Positions 26,677 through 39,589 of a DNA stretch of 64,000 nucleotides are shown here, piece after piece. How positions within the stretch are numbered: position 1 is the stretch's first letter; every line of letters begins with the position of its first letter. The notes under the pieces were generated by a model. That model had not been told where the DNA came from and did no database searches. It saw only the letters and a list, made by a program, of their open reading frames with translations. This DNA comes from Methanogenium organophilum (GTDB lineage: Archaea; Halobacteriota; Methanomicrobia; Methanomicrobiales; Methanomicrobiaceae): positions 2,046,001 to 2,110,000 of the forward strand of contig NZ_CP113361.1 in assembly GCF_026684035.1 (NCBI RefSeq), in the 5' to 3' direction. A program made the position numbers and the translations under genes.

Positions 26677-27105
26677 CTATTTCTCTTCTTTTCCCAGGTA
26701 AATTATTGCTATTGTCAGAACCAGTATGGCAACGATAGCGAGGACGACTTCTCCAAGGAGGAGTGCTGTCAATGGTTCGGTATCAAAAAAGAGTAGTCTT
26801 CTGACCATAGCGGTAATTCCTGCAACCAGTATGGGTCGGATCTGAATGGTGTGTGTGCGCAGGTAGCCGGTCACCGTCTCCATGATTTCAATTATTACAA
26901 TGGTGAGGAGCACTGCATGCAATGCTTCCATCATGCCTGGTTCTTTTGCTCCGGCTATAATCATCTGAAATCCGGTAATAGCATCAAAAAGTGACAGGAT
27001 GGCAAGTATCAGCAGAATAACTGCAACAAACACATAGATCAGGTATGTGCCGGACCCCAGTATCCCAATGATCTTTTCTTCGATGTGTTCGTATTCTTTT
27101 TTCAT
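26677..27105 (-). CDS. PsiE-family membrane protein
   Basis: 142 residues with four predicted membrane spans (about 20-42, 60-82, 90-108, 115-138). The arrangement, with ETVTGYLRTHTIQIRPIL near residues 76-93, fits the phosphate-starvation-inducible E family. The function is unknown even in bacteria. Convergent with the response regulator gene, 9 bp apart; upstream is a short non-coding gap before tRNA-Lys. Confidence 0.8.
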   Translation of the reverse strand: MKKEYEHIEEKIIGILGSGTYLIYVFVAVILLILAILSLFDAITGFQMIIAGAKEPGMMEALHAVLLTIVIIEIMETVTGYLRTHTIQIRPILVAGITAMVRRLLFFDTEPLTALLLGEVVLAIVAILVLTIAIIYLGKEEK

Positions 27106-27272
27106 TGTTTCTACACTATGGCTGATTCTTTATTTGTCTTTGTATTGGTGGTGATGCTTTCTGCGCGGGAATTGGTGTTGTATGGGTGATTATCTCAGAT
27201 CTCCTTTTTATGTGTGGGATAGTATTATATGTGTGTTCGTCCAACTTGTTATGCTGATTCGATCAGTGTTTA

Positions 27273-27346
27273 GGGCCCATAGCTTAGCTAGGAAGAGCGC
27301 CTGGCTTTTAACCAGGTGGTCGGGGGTTCAAATCCCTCTAGGCCCG
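27273..27346 (+). tRNA. tRNA-Lys (anticodon TTT)
   Basis: 74 nt. The anticodon stem CCTGG/CCAGG encloses CTTTTAA, giving anticodon TTT. T arm GGGGG, TTCAAAT, CCCTC. Acceptor GGGCCCA pairs with TAGGCCC, leaving a C-A mismatch at the sixth pair. CCA is not encoded. It lies 85 bp upstream of the RNA polymerase operon. Confidence 0.93.
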
Positions 27347-27431
27347 TTGCCACAATGGCATGTGGCGCAAAGTGTGATTTTTTGCGGTGATGCATCTGAA
27401 AAAAATATCAGGTACTGATTAGGGGCGCTAG

Positions 27432-27686
27432 ATGGACACCAAAGTTTTTTCTGTAACTGAACATGTGATGGTCCCAGAACATTACATAATGACCCGGGAG
27501 GAAGTAGAGAATCTTCTGCAGAAGTATGATATCTCCTACGACCAGTTACCCAAAATCTATCATGATGATCCAGCTGTAAAGACGGTTGGCGGAAATGTCA
27601 ATGATGTTATTCGAATTGTACGTAACAGCCAGACGGCAGGCCTTGCGGAATCTTTCCGGATGGTTGTCAAGAGGCCGAAAAAATAA
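27432..27686 (+). CDS. rpoH: DNA-directed RNA polymerase subunit H
   Basis: 84 residues. Small subunit (RPB5 C-terminal homologue) of archaeal RNA polymerase. The segment [19 protein letters not shown] and the C-terminal [10 protein letters not shown] are typical. First gene of the polymerase operon, which continues with rpoB''. A 12-bp spacer separates it from the TTG that opens the rpoB'' frame. Confidence 0.96.
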   Translation: MDTKVFSVTEHVMVPEHYIMTREEVENLLQKYDISYDQLPKIYHDDPAVKTVGGNVNDVIRIVRNSQTAGLAESFRMVVKRPKK

Positions 27687-27707
27687 ATCTTATTGAGGGT
27701 GATCTCT

Positions 27708-29267
27708 CTGCTTGACACAAATGTATTATCTTCAGCCTATTTTTCGCGGGAACATGTCGCACGCCATCAGCTGGATTCCTATAACAATTTTCTGGATTTT
27801 AATCTTCAGAAAGTTGTGGATGAGCAGCGGATTATTGAGACCGATATCGGTCAGCGTGGTAAAGATAATGATCCCGTGTGGGTTGAACTCGGTAAAATAG
27901 AAGTATTAAAACCAGTTGTACGGGAAGCGGACGGGTCTCAGTCCAGTCTTTTTCCCAGTGAAGCACGGCTTAGAAATTTGACTTATGCAGCACCTATTCA
28001 ACTCGATATGGTGCTTGTACAGGGTGATGAGCGTCAGGAGGCCATTGTAACAACAATTGGTCAGCTGCCTGTTATGATCGGCTCTCAAAGCTGCAATCTG
28101 TGCGGAATGTCTGATGAAGAGCGGATATCCTTTGGAGAAGATTCTCATGACCCTGGTGGTTATTTCATCGTTAATGGATCGGAACGTGTGTTGATGACTC
28201 TCGAGGATCTTGCCTCCAACAAGATCATGACAGAATATACGGAGCGGTATAATGAGAGAATTTACGTTGCGAAAGTATTCTCTCAGTTCCGTGGATATCG
28301 TGCGCTTGTCATCGTTGAACGGAACCGGAAGAACCTGCTCGAAGTATCCTTCCCGTCTGTCGCCGGTCATCTCAGATATGTTGATCTGATGCGTGGACTT
28401 GGGCTGGGTAACGATCTCGATATTGTGCATGCAGTATCTGATGATGAACAGATTCTTACCTTCATGATGCAGAACCTCGAAGAGAGTGAGTGTGATGACA
28501 CGGAAGAGGGGATTATGTATGTCGGCAAGAAACTTGCTCCGAATCAGACGAGAGATTACCAGCGGAAACGTGCGGAATTTGTTCTTGATAACTATCTCCT
28601 TCCTCATCTGAATTATCTGATGCCTGAAGGACTCAAAGAAGAGGATCCCGGATATCAACAGGCAACCGAGAGTGTCAGGCTTGCAAAGGCGTATTTCCTT
28701 GGCAGAATGGCAGAGGCATGTTTTGATCTTGTCCTCGAGAATCGGCGGATTGACGATAAGGATCATTACTCAAACAAGCGGCTCAAACTTGCCGGAGATC
28801 TTATGGAAGATCTCTTCCGGATATCCTTAAACCGGCTGACCCGTGATGTTAAGTATCAGCTTGAGCGTGCAAGCATGCGTCACCGTGATCTCTCTATCGG
28901 GACTGCAGTCCGTGCGGATGTACTGACCGAGCGGCTGCTCCATCCTCTTGCGACAGGAAACTGGGTTGGTGGACGTACCGGTGTGTCGCAGCTTCTTGAC
29001 AGGATTGATCATATGGCTGTAGTATCTCACCTGCGTCGTGTAATCTCTCCGTTGTCTCGTTCACAGCCGCATTTCGAAGCCCGTGATCTTCATCCAACTC
29101 AGTGGGGGCGGATTTGTCCTTCAGAGACTCCGGAGGGTCCAAATTGTGGTCTGGTAAAGAACTTCGCCCAGATGGTAGAAATATCAAAAGGTGTGCCTGA
29201 TGAACAGGTTGTCAACCGGATGCTCTACAATCTGGGTGTTGAAGAGCTTAAACGGGAGGTATTATGA
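27708..29267 (+). CDS. rpoB2: DNA-directed RNA polymerase subunit B''
   Basis: About 519 residues: the N-terminal half of the second-largest subunit, split in methanogens. It holds the protrusion and lobe regions. [11 protein letters not shown] near the N-terminus and the end segment [30 protein letters not shown] (a long conserved block; key residues DLHPT and [10 protein letters not shown]) are diagnostic. No in-frame ATG lies near the expected N-terminus. The frame opens with TTG (27693) and GTG (27699), but the ribosome site GAGGGTGATC at 27695-27704 is best placed for CTG at 27708, which would give a family-like start (Met-Leu-Asp). The 3' end overlaps rpoB' by 4 bp. Confidence 0.93.
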   Translation: MLDTNVLSSAYFSREHVARHQLDSYNNFLDFNLQKVVDEQRIIETDIGQRGKDNDPVWVELGKIEVLKPVVREADGSQSSLFPSEARLRNLTYAAPIQLDMVLVQGDERQEAIVTTIGQLPVMIGSQSCNLCGMSDEERISFGEDSHDPGGYFIVNGSERVLMTLEDLASNKIMTEYTERYNERIYVAKVFSQFRGYRALVIVERNRKNLLEVSFPSVAGHLRYVDLMRGLGLGNDLDIVHAVSDDEQILTFMMQNLEESECDDTEEGIMYVGKKLAPNQTRDYQRKRAEFVLDNYLLPHLNYLMPEGLKEEDPGYQQATESVRLAKAYFLGRMAEACFDLVLENRRIDDKDHYSNKRLKLAGDLMEDLFRISLNRLTRDVKYQLERASMRHRDLSIGTAVRADVLTERLLHPLATGNWVGGRTGVSQLLDRIDHMAVVSHLRRVISPLSRSQPHFEARDLHPTQWGRICPSETPEGPNCGLVKNFAQMVEISKGVPDEQVVNRMLYNLGVEELKREVL

Positions 29268-31090
29268 GCAATAGTCAGAAAAAGTCCCGTGTTTTTGTTG
29301 ATGGTGCGTTGATTGGTCTTTCTGACTCGCCCAAAGAGCTTGTGACACGGGTCAGAAAAATGAGGCGCCGCGGTGAGCTGTCAGCCGAGGTTAATATCTC
29401 CTTTAAGGAATACAATGGGGATATTATCATTCATACTGACCGGGGCCGTGCCCGCCGTCCTTTGATTGTGGTTGAGGAAGGAAAGCCTCTTGTTACGGAC
29501 GAGGATATAGAGTGGCTGAAATCCGGTGAAATTGATTTCATGGACCTGATCTCACGTGGTATTGTGGAGTTTATCGATGCAGAGGAAGAAGAGGACCTTT
29601 TCATTGCCATGAGTGAATCAGAAGTAACGCCTGAACACACCCATCTTGAGATTGACCCGGCACTGATCCTTGGTATCGGAGCAGCACATGTTCCGTTCCC
29701 TGAGCATAATGCATCCCCTCGTGTTACGATGGGTGCTGGTATGATCAAACAGGCACTCGGGTTTGGCTGTTCGAATATGAAACTTCGTCCGGATACCCGT
29801 GGCCATTTTCTTCATTATGCGCAGAAGCCGCTTGTTCATACCCAGACATCGAAGATCATCGGCTCTGATGACCGGCCGGCCGGGCAGAATCTTGTTGTTG
29901 CTATTCTTTCATATGAAGGATTCAATATTGAGGATTCTCTCATTTTTAATCAGGGGTCACTTAACCGCGGTGTTGGACGTTCACACTTTTTACGAACATA
30001 TGATGGCGAAGAACGTCGATACCCTGGTGGACAGGTCGATAAAATCGAGGTCCCGGATGAGGAAGTGTCGGGAGCACATGGTGCCGAATATTATCAGAAT
30101 CTGGACACCGATGGTATCATCAACCCGGAAACCGTTGTTCATGAAAAGGATATTCTTATCGGCAAAACCTCTCCGCCCCGGTTCCTTGAAGAACCATCTG
30201 GTGAGCTTATTACCGTTGAGAAGCGCAGGGACACCTCAGTCACCATGCGAAGCAATGAACGGGGTATTGTTGATACGGTCATCCTTACCGAAGGAGAAAA
30301 CAGTTCCCGTCTGGTCAAAGTGCGCACACGTGACCTCCGTGTTCCTGAAGTTGGTGACAAATTTGCATCCCGTCACGGACAGAAGGGTGTTGTGGGTCTG
30401 ATTGTCCCCCAGGAAAATATGCCCTTTACGGAAGCAGGAATCGCACCCGATCTGGTTATCAATCCACATGCAATTCCGTCACGTATGACCATCGGACATA
30501 TGCTGGAGATGCTTGGAGGAAAGGTTGGTTCGATGGAAGGACGGCGCATCAATGCCACCGCGTTCTCCGGAGAGCCGGAAACGGTTCTCAGGGAATCACT
30601 TGCCAAACTCGGGTTTTCTCATAATGGCCGGGAAGTAATGCGCGATGGTATCACCGGAAGACAGTTCCACGCTGATATTTATGTTGGTGTTATCTACTAC
30701 CAGAAGCTCTACCACATGGTATCTTCGAAGATGCACGCCCGTTCCCGTGGGCCTGTGCAGGTGTTAACCCGTCAGCCAACAGAAGGACGTGCCCGTGAGG
30801 GAGGTCTCAGATTTGGTGAGATGGAGCGTGATGTCATGATCGGACATGGTGCGGCAATGGCGCTGAAAGAGAGGCTTCTGGACGAATCTGACAAGGTTGA
30901 ACAGTATGTCTGCGCCAAGTGCGGAATGATTGCGTTCCTCGATCGTAACCGGAATGTTACCCGCTGTCTTGCATGCGGGAATGAGACCGACATCTATCCG
31001 GTTGAGATGAGTTATGCATTCAAACTTCTCCTTGATGAGATGAAGAGTATGGGTATTGCACCCAGAATGCACCTGGAGGACCAGGTATAG
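29264..31090 (+). CDS. rpoB1: DNA-directed RNA polymerase subunit B'
   Basis: 608 residues: the C-terminal half of the second-largest subunit, including the catalytic-centre wall and hybrid-binding region. Conserved blocks include [12 protein letters not shown] near residue 225, [13 protein letters not shown] near residue 365 and the C-terminal zinc site CAKCGMIAF with CLACGNE. The ATG overlaps the rpoB'' stop. It forms the active polymerase with A' and A''. Confidence 0.97.
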   Translation: MSNSQKKSRVFVDGALIGLSDSPKELVTRVRKMRRRGELSAEVNISFKEYNGDIIIHTDRGRARRPLIVVEEGKPLVTDEDIEWLKSGEIDFMDLISRGIVEFIDAEEEEDLFIAMSESEVTPEHTHLEIDPALILGIGAAHVPFPEHNASPRVTMGAGMIKQALGFGCSNMKLRPDTRGHFLHYAQKPLVHTQTSKIIGSDDRPAGQNLVVAILSYEGFNIEDSLIFNQGSLNRGVGRSHFLRTYDGEERRYPGGQVDKIEVPDEEVSGAHGAEYYQNLDTDGIINPETVVHEKDILIGKTSPPRFLEEPSGELITVEKRRDTSVTMRSNERGIVDTVILTEGENSSRLVKVRTRDLRVPEVGDKFASRHGQKGVVGLIVPQENMPFTEAGIAPDLVINPHAIPSRMTIGHMLEMLGGKVGSMEGRRINATAFSGEPETVLRESLAKLGFSHNGREVMRDGITGRQFHADIYVGVIYYQKLYHMVSSKMHARSRGPVQVLTRQPTEGRAREGGLRFGEMERDVMIGHGAAMALKERLLDESDKVEQYVCAKCGMIAFLDRNRNVTRCLACGNETDIYPVEMSYAFKLLLDEMKSMGIAPRMHLEDQV

Positions 31091-31102
31091 GGGGATCGAA
31101 AT

Positions 31103-34908
<3,806 letters not shown>

Positions 34909-34918
34909 GAGCAAAATT

Positions 34919-35209
34919 ATGGATTTCGAAAGCTCATTGCGCCGCGCAATAAAAACAGGAACAGTAAAAAGCGGCCAAAAATCAACAAAAGAATGCATTG
35001 AAAACAAGACAGCCCAGCTCGTTGTTGTTGCTGAGAACTGCCCGGAAGAATTTGTCGCATCAATTTCCGAAACATCAGATGTCTTTGTCTATACGTATGA
35101 CGGATCCAGTGTCCTTCTCGGAAAGACATGTGGCCGGCCTCATATGGTAAGTGCGCTCGCAGTTGTTGATGCAGGTGAGTCTGATATTCTTTCACTCAAG
35201 AGGGCATAA
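34919..35209 (+). CDS. rpl30e: Large ribosomal subunit protein eL30
   Basis: 96 residues of the L7Ae/L30e RNA-binding fold. Begins MDFESSLRRAIKTGTV, with KTAQLVVVAENCP near residue 38. The start is 34919, preceded by AGGAGC; ten extra codons upstream overlap rpoA'' and lack support. Its place between rpoA'' and nusA is conserved in Euryarchaeota. Confidence 0.95.
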   Translation: MDFESSLRRAIKTGTVKSGQKSTKECIENKTAQLVVVAENCPEEFVASISETSDVFVYTYDGSSVLLGKTCGRPHMVSALAVVDAGESDILSLKRA

Positions 35210-35210
35210 T

Positions 35211-35660
35211 ATGGGAGAAATTGTACTGAATGAACAGAGCCTTCAGCTGATGGCTCAGTTTGAGCAGCTGACCGGTGCGGGAAGCAGAGACTGCATCATC
35301 GATGAGAGAAACGAACGTCTGATCTTCGTTATAAACCCGGGTGAGATGGGTCGCGCAATCGGAAAACAGGGCTCAAGTATCAAGAAGGCCTCTGATGACC
35401 TCGGTAAGCGTATTGAGGTCGTTGAATTCTCCGATGACGCAGAACAGTTCTTACGGAATTGTTTCCTTCCCGCACGCGTTACCTCTGTCCAGTTTGAAGA
35501 AAATGAGGAAGGTGACCTCGTCGCATTTATCGATGTGGTTGAGGAAGATCGCGGCATTGCTATCGGCAAAGCAGGAAAGAATATTTTTAAGGCAAAATGT
35601 CTTGCAGAACGTCAGCACGACGTTGCGAATGTTCAGCTTGTTCAGGATGACGCTGAATAA
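35211..35660 (+). CDS. nusA: NusA-like transcription termination/antitermination protein
   Basis: 149 residues made of two KH domains, the reduced archaeal form lacking the bacterial N-terminal and S1 parts. The KH GxxG loops are GKQGSS near residue 50 and GKAGKN near residue 118. GAGGG precedes the ATG, one base after the rpl30e stop. It probably binds nascent RNA and polymerase. It ends the operon here: the usual following genes (rps12, rps7, EF-2, EF-1A, rps10) are absent. Confidence 0.95.
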   Translation: MGEIVLNEQSLQLMAQFEQLTGAGSRDCIIDERNERLIFVINPGEMGRAIGKQGSSIKKASDDLGKRIEVVEFSDDAEQFLRNCFLPARVTSVQFEENEEGDLVAFIDVVEEDRGIAIGKAGKNIFKAKCLAERQHDVANVQLVQDDAE

Positions 35661-35668
35661 TTCCTGTC

Positions 35669-35675
35669 TTTTTTT
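35669..35675 (+). terminator. T-tract terminator after nusA
   Basis: Seven T residues start 9 bp after the nusA stop. This is the likely end of the RNA polymerase operon transcript before repeat cluster B. Confidence 0.5.
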
Positions 35676-35991
35676 CCCTGATATTTATTGAACTGACATA
35701 ATCATCGAGACGTGTCGATAGTCATTGATATTCATCTACACTCATCTTGACTGTATTTCCATGCGGGGGATCCCCTGACTGTAAGTTATCTGGGACAACG
35801 TTATAGCCATAGGACCGGGCCAGGAATTCCCCTCGCTCCTTAGGGGGGAGGTAGTTCATGGCATATGCACTGTACGGGTTGCACCACAATTTTTCTGCCA
35901 GAAGAAATGTTTTCAATTCACACAATGAAGAAACCAGAAATCCAATATTCTGTCCCCTTTCGTACAAGGCGCATCGCTTGAGGGGGCTGTC

Positions 35992-36006
35992 GGGGGCGAA
36001 GCCCCC
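35992..36006. repeat. GC-rich hairpin in repeat unit B2
   Basis: GGGGGC-GAA-GCCCCC: 6-bp GC arms with a GAA loop. It recurs in unit B3 near 36248-36262. In cluster A the matching place reads GGGAGGGAAACC and cannot form the same stem, so this stem is not kept in every copy. Confidence 0.8.
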
Positions 36007-36064
36007 TGACTGTTATGCCTCCGTCCAACTCATCCAAAATCCGAAAAGAGAACCCCCTACTCCC

Positions 36065-36082
36065 GCACGGCCACGGCCGTGC
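36065..36082. repeat. Compensatory-changed hairpin in repeat unit B2
   Basis: GCACGGCC-AC-GGCCGTGC. It equals the A1 stem except for one pair changed on both arms and the central dinucleotide. A further perfect stem, CCTCCCCCC-TCT-GGGGGGAGG, follows at 36087-36107. Confidence 0.85.
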
Positions 36083-36326
36083 TCCTCCTCCCCCCTCTGG
36101 GGGGAGGCAGTTCATGGGATACGCATTGTACGGGTTGCACCATGATTTTTCTGCCAGAAGAAATGTTTTAATTCACATAATGAAAAAACCAGAAATCCAA
36201 CCTTCTGTCCCCTTACGTACAGGGTGTATCGACATGTGGGGGCTGTCGGGGGCGAAGCCCCCTGATTGTGAGGCATCAGTACAACTCAGCCAAACATCTT
36301 ACCCCTAAAAAAAGATATTCGAAAAT

Positions 36327-37358
36327 TTATACCCGTTTTTTCATCCAGGTAGAGAGTAGTCCGAAACAGCCGGTGAGCATCATGTCACCATACGGCGATG
36401 CCTGATACGCATCCGGGAGAATCTTTCTGCGGTTCGGACCGGTAACGGCGATGAGTGACGGGCTGCATGTACGGTTTACCGCAGCACCGTGCCCATGGTC
36501 GTTATACACCTCTTCATTTGTCAGAGTACCGTTATGCAGTTTTGTGAGATACTGCCTGCATGTTCCGTCATTCATGAGCACCCGCGAGTGATGTTCAAAG
36601 ATACCGCAGATCTCATCTCCTTCTATTGTTACTGCCAGGGTGTGCCCATTTCCGGCGTTTACAATGGTGACGCCACGGTCCTTTGCCTCATTCACTATCG
36701 GATCCTGAAGAGCCCCGAAGATCGCGGCAGCGCCAGTGTCCATCACGAGCGCATGCGGCCTGATATCACGAATTGCCTGCATCCGTGTCATAGATGTGTG
36801 CGGGGGATCCTGTATGAGTGAGCGGATATTCCAGTCTCCCCTTTCAAGCATTTCTTTCAGATGGAGGAATCTGAATTTACGGTTACTCATATTCGGGCTG
36901 TAACCATGATCCTGTACTGCAACAGCCAGATGATTTGGATAGGGAATACCAAACCGTGAAAACGTCTCCCGGAGCTCAGTTTCCATATAATCTCCGGTCC
37001 GGATGATTACCGCATCCTCAGGGGGAGTATCGGTGATAGCCACCCCGAGGCTCTGTACATATTCCAGGTTGTCACGGATGGTGAGCGCGGCTGTCGGGGA
37101 TGCGGAGAGTTTCAGCCCTTTTGGCAACCAGTGCTTGATTACCTGGGTATTTTTTCCCCCTCCCATCACCGGTCCTGCAAGATGGACTGGCTGCCCCTTC
37201 TCTGCTGCCTTCTCAATTGCCATCCCGGTGATTACATTTGGTGACGGCAGAACCATTTTCACCGAATTTTCAATCGGCTGGTCGGGTGTATAGAGTAAAA
37301 TATCCTGCGTCCCCCTCCCGATATCCAGGAGGAGAACAGGAACGTCTGGTCCTCTCAT
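36327..37358 (-). CDS. DUF1786-family protein (ASKHA-like fold)
   Basis: 343 residues. The N-terminal LLLDIGRGTQDILLY looks like the phosphate-1 loop of the actin/hexokinase/Hsp70 superfamily; VMDTGAAAIFGAL near residue 210 and VNAGNGHTLA near residue 235 look like further nucleotide-binding segments. Database entries of this family are sometimes named pyruvate formate-lyase activating enzyme, but no radical SAM cysteine motif is present and I do not accept that name. It follows the anaerobic ribonucleotide reductase gene after 28 bp on the same strand, so a link to that enzyme is plausible but unproven. It is the last gene before repeat cluster B. Confidence 0.8.
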   Translation of the reverse strand: MRGPDVPVLLLDIGRGTQDILLYTPDQPIENSVKMVLPSPNVITGMAIEKAAEKGQPVHLAGPVMGGGKNTQVIKHWLPKGLKLSASPTAALTIRDNLEYVQSLGVAITDTPPEDAVIIRTGDYMETELRETFSRFGIPYPNHLAVAVQDHGYSPNMSNRKFRFLHLKEMLERGDWNIRSLIQDPPHTSMTRMQAIRDIRPHALVMDTGAAAIFGALQDPIVNEAKDRGVTIVNAGNGHTLAVTIEGDEICGIFEHHSRVLMNDGTCRQYLTKLHNGTLTNEEVYNDHGHGAAVNRTCSPSLIAVTGPNRRKILPDAYQASPYGDMMLTGCFGLLSTWMKKRV

Positions 37359-37386
37359 ATTAATGCAATATGGGAGGTGAAAATAG

Positions 37387-39588
37387 TTAAACTTCTACCC
37401 GTCTGTCCGCAACAGAAAAGGAGGATTCCGGATTCTTTTCTGACCGGTACTCCTTGAACTGTCTGAGGGATACGGTGAGGTCACGGGTAAAGGCAAAGTA
37501 GCCAATCTGGGTATTTCTGCAGAGATTCATTGCCATATCCATCAGGCCACGAGGGTCGGGTCGTGCCTCCCCGAGCCAGATATGGAAGATATTGCCCCCA
37601 TCAACGATGGGGAAGAATACATGTTCAATCTCCATGCGTTTTGTCAATGGAACGTCTGCACCCGGTGTCACATGTGTCCCATTAGTATAATACACCGGCA
37701 GATCAAATTTCTGGCCCAGTTCAGGAATGGTTGCCTCCAGATCACCCTTGACGATTCTTTCGGCATGTGCCTTGAATCTTTGGTCTATCAGGTCTGCGAT
37801 GGCAAAGCGCTGTCCGGTTGTTTCGGCCGGTGTTCGTGCGAGAGCGATGGTCATGCCTGATTTCTGTGAGAGTTCATGTGAATAGAGTTCCATCTCTGTC
37901 AGGGCTCGGATTGCAAAATTGAATGCCTCACGGCTTTCGTGTAACTGGTATCCGGTATGATGCTGCACCATTTCATTGATACCGACAATACCAATGGTAT
38001 AGACCAGTCCCTCAAAATCAACGCCAACAGGACCCCGCTCTTCCATATCAGGATCATTGGGGTCTTTTGGACGCTGCATGGCAAAGGGCATTCTCCCGGT
38101 TGCCCGGATATGATTCATCCAGCGCCGTTTTATATGGAATATTTCAACAGAGACATCCATCAGTTTTTTGAGTTCTGCAAAGAGCCGTTCATCGCTGCCC
38201 TCTGCTTTGAAAGCTGCACGGGGACAGTTTACCGATAATACCTGCCATGAACCCATTGAGAAGTGCTTTCCGTCTTTGAAAAGCATCTTCTCGTCAAATT
38301 CATCATCATCTTCTGCGAGGGATGAGAACTGATACGCACAGCACTGGTAACAGGATATTCCTTCTCCGGCGCCGCGGTATGCCGGTATCTGGTTGTCATA
38401 ATAGGGTGTGCCGTATTTGGATGCGAGCTCAAAGGTCATCAGGTAGAGATCATGATATGTTGGAAGATCTGGGTTTGTGGCATTATATTCCTCGTCCTCT
38501 GTCATGAATTCGGGTTCAATACTGATCTCTGGTTTCGGGAAATTGAATGGTTTTCCCCAGTAATCCCCTTCCAGCATCACTTCCATCAGGGCTTTAAAGA
38601 GAAGTCGTACTTCCCGTTCAAATTCACCATATATACGTTCCGGTGCCTGTACGCCGTTCCAGACCTTCCCTTTATATACACAGGGTTTTTCTTTCCAGAG
38701 ACCGGGAACTCCCGGTGAGAGCTGGACTGATGAGAAGACGACCTGGCCGCCACGGGCGACCATCATCTGTGTCATCTCATACACAAACATCTGCATGAGT
38801 TGTTTGATGTCAAGATACGAAAACCCTTCAAAGTACGGGGCAAGAAATGTCAGGAAATTGTAGTATCCCTGTCCGCCGGCAAAGTTTGTCTGGGCGCTCC
38901 CGAGTGCCTTCACTGCGTGGAGGACGGCGACTTCGGCACGTTTTGCAGGGCCCGCGACAGATGCCTTTGTACCACTGCCGTCGGGCATAAGACCATAATA
39001 GAAGAAGTAGCGCAGGTCCCAGTCCTGGCAGAACGGTCGTGTGCCAAAGTATTCAAGGTCATGGATATGAAGGTCTCCTGCCAGATGATAGTCAGCGAGT
39101 TCCGGAGGGAGCTGAAGCAGGTACTGCTCTTTACTGATCTTGTCCGCCTTCTTTTTGTGGGATGTCTCCGCATTTTCCTGCAGGTTTGCGTTATCGTGTG
39201 CCTCAAATCCCCTGCCAACATCGATTAAATGTGCATCATAAACAGGGGTTCCGACGCGTGTGCAGACATTTCTGTAACTGGTTAAATCGCGTTCAAGAAG
39301 TGTGATATTGAGAATTTCCCGGATCAAAGGGCCGGAAAGAGATTTTAACTTCAGTTTTTTAATTTTGTTTTCCACTTCAAGCGCAATCTCGCGTGCAAGC
39401 TCAACGTCAGCACCAACACTACCATAAAATGTTTCAACCAGTTGTGTCTCTTTGAGAATCTGCGTTACGATTTTTTCCCTGTCCCATTCAACAATATGGC
39501 CCCTCGATGTCCTGACTTTTGGAAGTGTGGGTACATAGAAGCCATCAAGTGTCTGCTGAGTCTCTGCATGACGGGGATTTTTTGGCAT
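37387..39588 (-). CDS. nrdD: Anaerobic (class III-type) ribonucleoside-triphosphate reductase, C-terminal radical module missing
   Basis: 733 residues. Expected to reduce ribonucleotides to deoxyribonucleotides anaerobically. An ATP-cone domain covers about residues 20-110. GDLHIHDLEYF with the downstream cysteine (FCQDWDL) is near residue 171, and CCAYQF and NCPRAAF near 412 and 452 are the expected thiyl-radical region. NTQIGYFAFTRDLTV (about 692-706) is the conserved lead-in to the zinc-binding cysteines, but here it is followed by only 27 residues with no cysteine and no RVxGY glycyl-radical motif. No alternative frame encodes them. The start is the ATG at 39588 (GGAGAG upstream). The gene follows the glutaredoxin-like gene with one base between. 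Confidence 0.88.
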   Translation of the reverse strand: MPKNPRHAETQQTLDGFYVPTLPKVRTSRGHIVEWDREKIVTQILKETQLVETFYGSVGADVELAREIALEVENKIKKLKLKSLSGPLIREILNITLLERDLTSYRNVCTRVGTPVYDAHLIDVGRGFEAHDNANLQENAETSHKKKADKISKEQYLLQLPPELADYHLAGDLHIHDLEYFGTRPFCQDWDLRYFFYYGLMPDGSGTKASVAGPAKRAEVAVLHAVKALGSAQTNFAGGQGYYNFLTFLAPYFEGFSYLDIKQLMQMFVYEMTQMMVARGGQVVFSSVQLSPGVPGLWKEKPCVYKGKVWNGVQAPERIYGEFEREVRLLFKALMEVMLEGDYWGKPFNFPKPEISIEPEFMTEDEEYNATNPDLPTYHDLYLMTFELASKYGTPYYDNQIPAYRGAGEGISCYQCCAYQFSSLAEDDDEFDEKMLFKDGKHFSMGSWQVLSVNCPRAAFKAEGSDERLFAELKKLMDVSVEIFHIKRRWMNHIRATGRMPFAMQRPKDPNDPDMEERGPVGVDFEGLVYTIGIVGINEMVQHHTGYQLHESREAFNFAIRALTEMELYSHELSQKSGMTIALARTPAETTGQRFAIADLIDQRFKAHAERIVKGDLEATIPELGQKFDLPVYYTNGTHVTPGADVPLTKRMEIEHVFFPIVDGGNIFHIWLGEARPDPRGLMDMAMNLCRNTQIGYFAFTRDLTVSLRQFKEYRSEKNPESSFSVADRRVEV

Positions 39589-39589
39589 A

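Larger units (their letters stand above)
35755..36305. repeat. Intergenic repeat cluster B (about 255-bp units)
   Basis: The same family as at 18.7-19.3 kb. A degraded unit covers about 35755-35920, a full unit 35921-36175 (255 bp) and a partial unit 36176-36305. Shared blocks with cluster A include TCATGGGATA, GAGGGGGCTGTCGGG, CTCCTCCTCCCCCCTC and ATGAAGAAACCAG at the unit start. Each full unit has three strong stems. Minus-strand frames (for example 35918-36115) give Gly/Arg/Pro-rich peptides and are treated as spurious. The cluster lies between the converging nusA and DUF1786 genes. Confidence 0.9.

Noticed and set aside
35755-36305. Insertion sequence or MITE
   Set aside because: No terminal inverted repeats, no transposase and no clear target-site duplication can be seen at the unit ends.
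35722-36308. Short Gly/Arg/Pro-rich ORFs on both strands
   Set aside because: They are read through GC-rich hairpins of repeat cluster B, have no ribosome sites, and differ in frame between copies.
36327-37358. Pyruvate formate-lyase activating enzyme
   Set aside because: The name is sometimes attached to this family, but there is no CxxxCxxC radical SAM motif; the visible motifs are of the ASKHA type.
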